A stretch of DNA of 5,194 bases from Leptospiraceae bacterium (GTDB lineage Bacteria; Spirochaetota; Leptospiria; Leptospirales; Leptospiraceae): NCBI GenBank assembly GCA_027485405.1, contig JAIXRB010000044.1, positions 1-5,194 on the forward strand. The letters are read 5' to 3'. Made by a program: the position numbers and the translations under genes. The notes below the pieces were generated by a model. The model worked only from the letters and a program-made list of their open reading frames with translations. It had not been told where the DNA came from and searched no databases. Of the stretch, positions 1-5,194 are shown in pieces (within the stretch, counting starts at the first letter, position 1; every line of letters starts with the position of its first letter).

Positions 1-1098
1 AACTGACTCGTAGATTTTTTCCATTTCTACAAAGACTACCGCTAGGTCTTTGCCGAGTTTTTTAGGATCAGTTCCCGAATTGGTTGAGTTCATGGAAACC
101 AATCCTTCGGCAACTAGCCCAGCTTCTCCCAGTCCAATTCCTTGGGTAAAGAGCATTAATCCCTTCCAAACTTTGGGAGGCACTCGACCCACAATTCCAA
201 AATCGATAAATCCGATTTGTCCGTCTTTTAAAATCATAAGATTGCCAGCATGGACATCCGCATGGAAAAATCCGCTACCAGCAAGACTCGAGAACCAGAT
301 TTCAAGAGCCGTGTTTAAGACTTTTCGCGGATCTTTTGTATAATTTTTTAATCCCTGTTCATCGGTGATCGGTACGCCGTGAAAGCGTTCCATAGTGAGA
401 ATTCGTTTTGTACTTAAATAATGGTAAACCCTGGGAACCCGAGCTCTGCTTTCCCCCACCTTTAACAAATAAGTTTCGAACTCTTCAATATTTTGAGCTT
501 CTTTTACAAAATCAACTTCCTGTAAGATGGAAGTTTGGAATTCTTCGAACATTCCAGTAATGCCCACTTTCTTAAATTCCGGTGCGATCAATTCTAAAAT
601 CTTGGTCAGGGCTCCCAGGATTTGCATATCCGTCCTTAGAGTGGCTTCGATATCGGGCCTCTGGACTTTGATCACGGCATCTAAGCCTTCCAGAGTAGTG
701 CAGGCATGGACTTGAGCTATGGAAGCCGAGGCAATTGGGGTTTCTTCCCACTTTAAGAAAAATTTATCTAATTTTCCGCCAAGTTCGCGCTCTACGATGG
801 ATTTGATCTCATGGAAGGGAACAGGCCGCACCGAATCCAGGCATTTCTGCATTTCTTCTACATACTCTTCTGGGAAAAAAGAAGGAGCACTGGCAATAAA
901 CTGGCCCAGCTTAATATAGGTGGCTCCCAGGCTTTCGAAGATCTTTCTCAGGGAGATTGCCGTTTCCCGATGGGAGGTTTTTCCAAGGACTAGTTTTGTT
1001 AGCAAAACGCTTAAATGAGGGAGGAGAACGACTCCTGAATGCATTGTTCTCAAACTAGACCGAAATCCAAAGCTGAGAACCTCTACGATTGATTCCAT
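1..1098 (-). CDS. aarF: ABC1/UbiB (AarF) family atypical protein kinase, C-terminus off the window
   Basis: Translating the minus strand from an ATG at 1098 gives 366 open codons running off the left edge. The ABC1 signature is complete as far as it is visible: KLGQ at residues 63-66 (the family's KxGQ motif, which covers the active site), the Ala/Ser-rich nucleotide loop ASASIAQVH at 123-131, the ATP-site lysine K144 in VIKVQRP, the QEVDFVKEAQN helix at 193-203, the catalytic-loop equivalent HADVHAGN at 279-286 and DFG at 299-301. Family members are usually about 450-560 residues, so the C-terminal third is missing. UbiB/COQ8 proteins act as ATPases or kinases supporting quinone or lipid metabolism at the inner membrane; the substrate here cannot be inferred. 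The ribosome site before M1 is weak (GGGCAG), so Met19 at 1044 is an alternative start. An in-frame GTG at 1116 is less likely. It is transcribed away from the 686-residue gene. The family call is secure; the exact role is not. Confidence 0.93.
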   Translation of the reverse strand, partial: MESIVEVLSFGFRSSLRTMHSGVVLLPHLSVLLTKLVLGKTSHRETAISLRKIFESLGATYIKLGQFIASAPSFFPEEYVEEMQKCLDSVRPVPFHEIKSIVERELGGKLDKFFLKWEETPIASASIAQVHACTTLEGLDAVIKVQRPDIEATLRTDMQILGALTKILELIAPEFKKVGITGMFEEFQTSILQEVDFVKEAQNIEEFETYLLKVGESRARVPRVYHYLSTKRILTMERFHGVPITDEQGLKNYTKDPRKVLNTALEIWFSSLAGSGFFHADVHAGNLMILKDGQIGFIDFGIVGRVPPKVWKGLMLFTQGIGLGEAGLVAEGLVSMNSTNSGTDPKKLGKDLAVVFVEMEKIYESV

Positions 1099-1160
1099 CT
1101 GCCCAGATTCTAGCACTAGAAAAGAAGGAAAACGAAAAATCCTGCCTAGAAAGGCTTTAG
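1099..1160. promoter_or_regulatory. Divergent intergenic control region with 14-base palindrome
   Basis: This 62-base gap separates the starts of two divergent genes and so must hold or overlap their promoters. It contains the perfect inverted repeat TTCTAG-CA-CTAGAA at 1108-1121. Read on the minus strand, the left arm plus one base gives TAGAAT (1112-1107), one mismatch from the sigma-70 -10 box. Read on the plus strand, the right arm gives TAGAAA (1117-1122), two mismatches. No convincing -35 box is visible at 16-18 bases from either. The palindrome may therefore be an operator, or simply two back-to-back -10 elements. If TAGAAT is used, the kinase transcript would begin only a few bases before its first ATG, giving a near-leaderless message or favouring the start at Met19. 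Confidence 0.4.
1149..1154 (+). promoter_or_regulatory. Ribosome binding site fixing the start of the 686-residue gene
   Basis: GAAAGG lies six bases before the ATG at 1161, a good Shine-Dalgarno match and spacing. The next in-frame Met (residue 21) has no comparable site, so the upstream ATG is preferred. The site overlaps a small possible hairpin, GCCT-AGAA-AGGC (1144-1155), which is probably too short to matter on its own. Confidence 0.6.
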
Positions 1161-3221
1161 ATGGTTTTTAGCTTGAAAGAACGCCCCATCCTGGAATTCT
1201 TAGCAAACGAGCCCGCCTCTATGAGCCAAGAAAGTGTACTCTATCAAGAGCTAGATAAGCTCGACCTCGGCGAACTAAAAAAAATCAGTGGGCTTTGGAA
1301 CATTACCAAAACTCTCGGTAAAGACAAAAAAAGCATCGTTTTAAGCCTAATCGATCACTTCCAGGACGAGTTTTTCCTGAAAGGGGTTCTTGAAAAGTTT
1401 TCTGCACTCCAAGTTACAATCCTCACTTCCATTCTTAAAAACAAAGGGGTAATGACATTAGGGGAGATTTCCCGAAAGGTCAACATTCCGCCCATTAACG
1501 TGGAGATGGAACTCAATGTCCTCCGAAAGTACTATCTCATCTACCAGAGAAAAAACCGAGAAAGGCTTACAAACAACCTAGATAAATACCATGCCTATGA
1601 TGAGATTTACAAACATACAAAAGTTGAAGTAAACTCTAAGGGCGAAAAGTTCCAATTCTCGATAGAAAAGCACTTTCATAAACTACCTTTCAACGAAATT
1701 CCCAATGGATTTAGAGAAGCACTTGGGGCAAAGAAATCAGAACCCACGGAAGCTTTTCTTAAGGCAGCCCTCACCAAAGAATCTATTCAAAAGGTCATTG
1801 ATTCCTTAAACGACTTCGATCGAGATGTTTTGCACAAAGTGTATTCTAATGGGGGAGTGATTGAAGCCGAAACCATTCGAAATTACATCACTGTTAACCG
1901 AGGCAAATTCGAAGTAAGTATTCCACATCTAACGGATCTAGTTTTGATCCGAGATGTTTATTATGTGGAAGATAGATTCATTCGGGTCATTGTCATTCCA
2001 AAAGAGATTTTGCATCATCTCCAAACTTCTCCCATCCTTCCTGCTGTCAAAAAAGGGACTCGCGTCCGCCAAGAAAAGACAGCAAGCAATGGATTGGATT
2101 TCTTCTTAAACGTAAAAAAATTAATCTCTTACGTTTCAAGAAAGGGACTGAACCTCGCAAAATCAGGAAAGATCAAGCAAGCAGACCACAAGCGAACAGA
2201 AACAGAATTGCTAGCTCCTGACATAGAAATCTTCCCAGAAAAAAGCCAAGTCTACCAAATCGAACTCATTCTTCCTATTTTAAAACTGTTAGGCTATGTG
2301 GACATCAAAGGAGAAAACGTAATCCTTGTTTCTGACACCGATGGTTTTCTAAAAAAAGACATTTTTGAGTTAATGAAAGTCGTGATCCACGAAGTAAACG
2401 AGGCACGCAGTCGCAGACTCAACCCTCCCGAAGTCTTTAGTGCCACAGAAGTTCCTTTTTACGAAAAAAGCATTTTAGACAAAACAGTTAAATTGATCAT
2501 GCAGTATCATAAGATAAATACGAGTGTGATCTTTTCTCATATCATTCGAGAGCATTTGATTTTTACTCCCACTTTCCAGATCAAAACTTTTGAAGAAGAT
2601 CTGGCTGACCTACGAAAAGAAATCATATCTGCAATCTTCTATCTGCAATTATTCGGACTGATCGAAGTGGAGTATCCACAAAGAAACCTTTCTTTATCAG
2701 AACTTGGTAAGCACTATTTCAATCACGATCCTCTGCCCACTAAAACGGAAAGAGGGGGCATCACGATTAACCCAGATTTCTCGATCATTGCTTTCCCTGA
2801 CCGAGTTTCGATTTACGGCATTCATCTTCTAAAAGCCTTTTGCGAGCTAAAAGACTATGATAGAGTCTATACTTTTGTTTTGACCAAAGATTCTTTTCAA
2901 TTGGGAATCCTACTCGGATACGAAAAAGATTCCTTCATTCATTTCTTGCGCGAATCAAGCAAGGCAGACCTTGCTCAAAACCTACTCTTCTTGTTAGATG
3001 ATTGGGGTAACAATTTGCCGATGGTCACCATCACCGAAGACAGCGTTCTTGTCAGAACCAAAGATGCACAGGTGATGGAGTTACTTTTGGGTCAGATCAA
3101 AGGAAAGAAATTTGTATTAGAAGAAGTTAGCCCAACCGGAATCATCATCGATAAAAACAAAGTTTTAGAAGTGATAGCGATTGCTGAAAAACTGAATATG
3201 ATGATTCGATTGAATCGTTAA
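1161..3221 (+). CDS. Motor-less XPB/Ssl2 N-terminal-domain-like protein with winged-helix-type repeats
   Basis: This is a 686-residue soluble protein with no signal peptide or membrane segment. Its C-terminal part, about residues 532-680, follows the pattern of the XPB/Ssl2 helicase N-terminal domain (Pfam Helicase_C_3 type). It has a hydrophobic 'INPDFSIIAFPD' strand pair, a helix, 'FVLTKDSFQLGILLGYEKDS' (570-590, the family's T-x-x-S ... G motif), 'FIHFLRESSKADLAQNLLF' (592-610, F-L-x-x-x-S), then D-D-W at 613-615 followed by strands ending in VLVRTKD. Upstream, two stretches look like related winged-helix units, about 76-130 (FSALQVTILTSIL) and 210-280 (FDRDVLHKVYSNGG). Further possible units lie near 348-405 and 440-520. 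I see no Walker A, DEAD/DEAH box or nuclease motif, so it is not itself a helicase. Actinobacterial proteins called 'helicase-associated domain-containing' have a similar plan. A DNA-binding or transcription/repair accessory role is an inference. The start is set by GAAAGG at 1149-1154. Confidence 0.85.
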   Translation: MVFSLKERPILEFLANEPASMSQESVLYQELDKLDLGELKKISGLWNITKTLGKDKKSIVLSLIDHFQDEFFLKGVLEKFSALQVTILTSILKNKGVMTLGEISRKVNIPPINVEMELNVLRKYYLIYQRKNRERLTNNLDKYHAYDEIYKHTKVEVNSKGEKFQFSIEKHFHKLPFNEIPNGFREALGAKKSEPTEAFLKAALTKESIQKVIDSLNDFDRDVLHKVYSNGGVIEAETIRNYITVNRGKFEVSIPHLTDLVLIRDVYYVEDRFIRVIVIPKEILHHLQTSPILPAVKKGTRVRQEKTASNGLDFFLNVKKLISYVSRKGLNLAKSGKIKQADHKRTETELLAPDIEIFPEKSQVYQIELILPILKLLGYVDIKGENVILVSDTDGFLKKDIFELMKVVIHEVNEARSRRLNPPEVFSATEVPFYEKSILDKTVKLIMQYHKINTSVIFSHIIREHLIFTPTFQIKTFEEDLADLRKEIISAIFYLQLFGLIEVEYPQRNLSLSELGKHYFNHDPLPTKTERGGITINPDFSIIAFPDRVSIYGIHLLKAFCELKDYDRVYTFVLTKDSFQLGILLGYEKDSFIHFLRESSKADLAQNLLFLLDDWGNNLPMVTITEDSVLVRTKDAQVMELLLGQIKGKKFVLEEVSPTGIIIDKNKVLEVIAIAEKLNMMIRLNR

Positions 3222-3237
3222 TCCAGTTTCATTTCTT

Positions 3238-3537
3238 TTAAGATTTTTTTGAGGGTGCAGTAACTTCTGGATCAGTTACTTTGATTTTAGTTTTAAAGTT
3301 CCACTTTCTAAAAGGTGCGACAGCGTCCAGTCTCTCTTGAGTAACAAAAAACAGACGATCTCCGTATTTTACAAGGGCACCTTTGTACATCGCAAACTTT
3401 GTTTGGTGCTCAATCAATCCGAGCTCCAAAACCCGATTCCAATCCTCTACAGTTTTCAAAGACGGCACCTTTCGTAGATGCAATTCTTTGATGGAATTGT
3501 CTTTTACAGCGTCTTTAAGAATTTTTTCCCATTCCAT
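3238..3537 (-). CDS. Hypothetical 99-residue basic protein
   Basis: I do not recognise this gene. It encodes 99 residues from an ATG at 3537, the only Met near the start, preceded by an A-rich weak ribosome site (GGAAAAG, 3551-3545). The product is rich in Lys and Arg and has no Cys, signal peptide or membrane segment. Residues 1-45 look helical (MEWEKILKDAV, then VEDWNRVLELGLI). Residues 46-88 look like strands around YKGALVKYGDRLFFVTQERL and NFKTKIKVTD. The tail, APSKKS, is probably disordered. It lies 81 bases downstream of the acetyltransferase on the same strand and ends 16 bases from the convergent 686-residue gene. A plus-strand frame overlaps it (3383-3616), but the minus frame is better placed: it has operon-like spacing and protein-like composition, and it fits tightly against the neighbouring stop. 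It is probably a real, lineage-restricted protein; the function is unknown. Confidence 0.7.
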   Translation of the reverse strand: MEWEKILKDAVKDNSIKELHLRKVPSLKTVEDWNRVLELGLIEHQTKFAMYKGALVKYGDRLFFVTQERLDAVAPFRKWNFKTKIKVTDPEVTAPSKKS

Positions 3538-3574
3538 GCTTTTTCTTTTCCGATCCCGAGGATTAATTCGATTA

Positions 3575-3590
3575 TCGGAGAGACCTCCGA
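3575..3590 (-). repeat. Perfect 6-base-stem inverted repeat (hairpin) in the leader of the 99-residue gene
   Basis: TCGGAG (3575-3580) and CTCCGA (3585-3590) are exact reverse complements around a four-base loop. The hairpin lies 37 bases before the ATG at 3537, just after the possible promoter, so it would sit at or near the 5' end of that transcript. On the minus strand the T-run precedes rather than follows the stem, so it does not fit an intrinsic terminator for the acetyltransferase. It may be a message-stabilising or regulatory leader structure. Confidence 0.4.
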
Positions 3591-3593
3591 AAA

Positions 3594-3622
3594 AGCAAAG
3601 AAAATGCGAAAACTGATGTCAA
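3594..3622 (-). promoter_or_regulatory. Possible sigma-70-type promoter for the 99-residue gene
   Basis: On the minus strand a perfect TTGACA lies at 3622-3617, overlapping the stop codon (TGA, 3621-3619) of the acetyltransferase. Seventeen bases later is TTTGCT (3599-3594), which matches only three of six -10 positions. The strong -35 and correct spacing make it plausible that the small gene is transcribed separately as well as by read-through, but the poor -10 keeps this tentative. Confidence 0.3.
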
Positions 3623-4134
3623 ATTTCAGAAGATTCTGTGGAAAATCGATTTATTGACCCTGGAACCAGAGGAACTACTTTTCTATAGCGCAAATAGAAT
3701 CTTTCAAAGCTAGAATGATCCCAAAAATCCACAGCTGGTTGGTTGGCTAAGAGAACTCTAAGTTCCATGCTTGGGATGGAATTCTCAAGGCACCAGGACT
3801 CTGCATCAGAAAGAAGGGCTTTCATATACCCTTTTTTCTTCTTTCCTAACTTGGTAACAGCTAAATCCAAGAAAAGACTTCTTTCTTCTTCCAGGTGGGG
3901 CTTTTCTTCGACTCTGCCTATCAAAAGGGATGCCAATTCCTCACCCTCCCAAAATCCCCGCATATACACCTTTCCCGTCCCTTGCAGTTTAAAATAGATG
4001 TCCGAGAACTTCGTCGCCGCTCTGGGACGGATTTGGAAAAGCCCGTCTAGATCGAGGGTGTTTACATACCGAAAGAACTGATGAACGAGTTCGATCGTTT
4101 GGTTTCGATCGGCAATGTCTAGATCTCGAATCAA
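3619..4134 (-). CDS. GNAT-family (GCN5-related) N-acetyltransferase, TTG start
   Basis: The product has 171 residues. The GNAT core is visible: strand beta-4 'LFLDLAVT' (87-94), the acetyl-CoA pyrophosphate loop and following helix KLGKKKKGYMKALLSDAESW (95-114), strand beta-5 MELRVLL (123-129), then the typical N-x-x-A-V-x-F-W at 131-138 and F143 leading into FYLRYRK. The loop is imperfect against the family's R/Q-x-x-G-x-G/A: G102 is kept but the last position is Met104, and the usual Gly before F143 is Ser. The only usable start codon is TTG at 4134, because the frame is closed upstream by a TGA near 4180 and the next ATG is well inside the domain. TTG lies two bases after the stop of the glycyl-tRNA synthetase gene, implying co-transcription and coupled translation. 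The substrate cannot be inferred; members of this family acetylate protein termini, amines or antibiotics. The family is likely; the function is open. Confidence 0.8.
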   Translation of the reverse strand: MIRDLDIADRNQTIELVHQFFRYVNTLDLDGLFQIRPRAATKFSDIYFKLQGTGKVYMRGFWEGEELASLLIGRVEEKPHLEEERSLFLDLAVTKLGKKKKGYMKALLSDAESWCLENSIPSMELRVLLANQPAVDFWDHSSFERFYLRYRKVVPLVPGSINRFSTESSEI

Positions 4135-4139
4135 TGCTA
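4130..4139 (-). promoter_or_regulatory. Stop-start junction coupling glycyl-tRNA synthetase to the acetyltransferase
   Basis: Read on the minus strand, the junction is TAG-CA-TTG: the synthetase stop (4139-4137), two bases, then the acetyltransferase TTG start (4134-4132). There is no good Shine-Dalgarno sequence upstream; the nearest purine-rich stretch is GAAAAC. Re-initiation by ribosomes finishing the synthetase is the simplest explanation for how the second gene is translated, at a level set by the first. Confidence 0.5.
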
Positions 4140-5194
4140 AGTTTTCAGCTTTTGCAGAAAGAAGATAGGAAGCGACTCAATAGAAACTCTTTCTTGTGCC
4201 ATACTATCTCGTTCTCGCACAGTGACTGTCCCAGTTTCTAGAGTTTCGTAGTCCACTGTAACGCAATACGGTGTTCCAATCTCATCATGCCTTCGGTATC
4301 TTTTTCCGATAGCGCCACCTTCGTCATAGTCGACAAACCAATGTTCGGCCAGAGTGTTTCGGATTTCCTTTGCTTTGGCATCTAATCCATCTTTTTTCAT
4401 AAGAGGGAAAATTGCCACTTTGCAGGGAGCCACTCGAGGTTTGAATCTCAGAACTGTTCTCATTTCCTCTTTTTCTAAGGCTTCTTCGGCATAAGCATCA
4501 CTCATTACGGCAAGAAAAAGTCGATTCAATCCTAATGCTGGTTCGACTACATAAGGTAGGTATTTTTTCTTTTGGTCCAAATCTTGGTATTTTAAATCTA
4601 TGTTTGAGAATTTCTCATGTTGGTTTAGGTCATAGTCTGTTCGGGATGCAATGCCCCAAAGCTCACCCCATCCAAAGGGATATTTGTATTCAATATCGCT
4701 AGTGGCATCGCTATAAAACGAAAGTTCAGCTTTTTCATGTTCTCTAACCCGGAGATTTTCCTTTTTAAGTCCCACCACATTGACGAGCCAATCCATACAG
4801 TAATTGACCCAATAGTCAAACCATTGTTTTTGAGTCCCTGGTTCGCAAAAGAATTCCATTTCCATTTGCTCAAACTCTCTGGTTCTAAAAACAAACTGTC
4901 GAGCCATGATTTCGTTTCGGAATGATTTGCCGATTTGAGCTATTCCAAATGGCACCTTCTTTCGAGCAATCTGCGCTATGTTTTTGAAATTGATAAAGAT
5001 TCCTTGTGCCGTTTCGGGCCGGAGATAGATATCAGTGGCTCCGTCTTCACTTGCTCCATGTGAGGTTTTAAACATAAGGTTAAACTGGCGAACATCTGTC
5101 CAATTTCGTGTGCCACTGATTGGGCAAGCAATTTCATGTTCAACAATCAGAGACTTAAGTTTAGCTAAATCATTTTCAATAGTGGCATTGTCTA
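4137..5194 (-). CDS. glyQS: Glycine--tRNA ligase, dimeric (alpha-2) type, N-terminus off the window
   Basis: This class II synthetase charges tRNA-Gly with glycine in the cytoplasm. The minus-strand frame stays open to the right edge, with 351 whole codons visible (the first beginning at 5192). Internal ATGs, such as the one at 5075, are not the start, since conserved sequence continues upstream through 'RQFNLMFKT' (35-43). Visible landmarks are LRPETAQG (57-64), class II motif 2 from FRNE to EFF (91-115), the REHEKAELSFYS and PFGWGELWGIASRTDYDL glycine-site segments (about 150-190), motif 3 PYVVEPALGLNR (213-224), and a C-terminal anticodon-binding domain from about 253 (VAIFPL ... GTPYCVTVDYETLETGTVTVRERD). 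The family is about 450-510 residues, so roughly the first 110 are missing. It is the single-chain bacterial/eukaryotic-like form, not the alpha2-beta2 GlyQ+GlyS form (this type is also named glyS in some annotations). It is the first visible gene of an apparent operon with the acetyltransferase. Confidence 0.97.
   Translation of the reverse strand, partial: DNATIENDLAKLKSLIVEHEIACPISGTRNWTDVRQFNLMFKTSHGASEDGATDIYLRPETAQGIFINFKNIAQIARKKVPFGIAQIGKSFRNEIMARQFVFRTREFEQMEMEFFCEPGTQKQWFDYWVNYCMDWLVNVVGLKKENLRVREHEKAELSFYSDATSDIEYKYPFGWGELWGIASRTDYDLNQHEKFSNIDLKYQDLDQKKKYLPYVVEPALGLNRLFLAVMSDAYAEEALEKEEMRTVLRFKPRVAPCKVAIFPLMKKDGLDAKAKEIRNTLAEHWFVDYDEGGAIGKRYRRHDEIGTPYCVTVDYETLETGTVTVRERDSMAQERVSIESLPIFFLQKLKT

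Noticed and set aside
50..993. Several plus-strand open frames of 60-97 codons (50-343, 527-715, 719-919, 811-993)
   Set aside because: They lie antisense to the ABC1 kinase, whose minus-strand frame is open throughout with all family motifs; their translations are Pro/Ser-rich and protein-unlike.
1317..1340. 'LGKDKKSIV' (residues 52-60 of the 686-residue protein) as a Walker A motif
   Set aside because: It lacks the G-x-x-x-x-G-K-S/T spacing and no Walker B or other ATPase motif follows.
3203..3249. GATTC-GATT-GAATC inverted repeat at the end of the 686-residue gene plus the T-run at 3243-3249 as a terminator
   Set aside because: The stem is AT-rich and only five pairs, lies inside the coding sequence, and is separated from the T-run by 26 bases; no convincing terminator between the convergent genes.
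3575..3590. TCGGAG/CTCCGA hairpin as an intrinsic terminator after the acetyltransferase
   Set aside because: On the minus strand the T-run comes before the stem and an A/T-mixed sequence follows it; on the plus strand an A-run follows. Neither orientation gives stem plus U-tract.
3383..3997. Plus-strand open frames at 3383-3616 and 3743-3997
   Set aside because: They are antisense to the 99-residue gene and the acetyltransferase, lack ribosome sites, and have Ser/Arg/Phe-rich shadow composition.
4625..4925. Open frames at 4625-4894 (minus) and 4737-4925 (plus)
   Set aside because: Both fall inside the glycyl-tRNA synthetase gene, whose own frame is strongly conserved here.
5073..5075. ATG at 5075 as the start of the glycyl-tRNA synthetase
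   Set aside because: The frame continues upstream to the window edge and encodes conserved family sequence (R-Q-F-N-L immediately before this Met), so the gene is truncated by the window, not short.
1..5194. A mobile island, phage defence cassette, CRISPR array or tRNA gene
   Set aside because: No transposase, integrase, direct repeats, repeat-spacer pattern or cloverleaf was seen on either strand; gene content is mostly housekeeping.

Overview
The window looks like ordinary chromosomal sequence from a spirochaete, most likely a Leptospira-type organism. The clues are moderate-to-low GC by eye, short genes preceded by A-rich ribosome sites, and the style of the proteins (Lys/Glu/Phe-rich). 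The assignment is an inference, because no rRNA or marker gene is present to fix it. There are five protein-coding genes and almost no spare DNA. I see no mobile element, CRISPR array, tRNA or rRNA.

Layout, left to right. Positions 1-1098 (minus strand) hold the N-terminal 366 codons of an ABC1/UbiB (AarF) atypical kinase whose C-terminus lies off the left edge. A 62-base divergent spacer (1099-1160) carries a perfect 14-base palindrome. Positions 1161-3221 (plus strand) encode a 686-residue protein. Its C-terminal ~150 residues read like the N-terminal domain of XPB/Ssl2 helicases, and the rest looks like a string of winged-helix-type units. It has no helicase motor. It converges, with a 16-base gap, on a minus-strand group. 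That group, in transcription order, is a dimeric-type glycyl-tRNA synthetase (5' end off the right edge), a GNAT-family acetyltransferase starting at a TTG two bases after the synthetase stop, and a 99-residue basic protein of unknown function. The last gene has a possible promoter of its own with a consensus -35 box.

How the genes relate. The synthetase and acetyltransferase are probably co-transcribed and translationally coupled. The kinase and the XPB-like protein are divergently transcribed and may share the control region. No single pathway unites all five. The most notable item is the motor-less XPB-N-like protein; the rest is housekeeping or poorly characterised but conventional.
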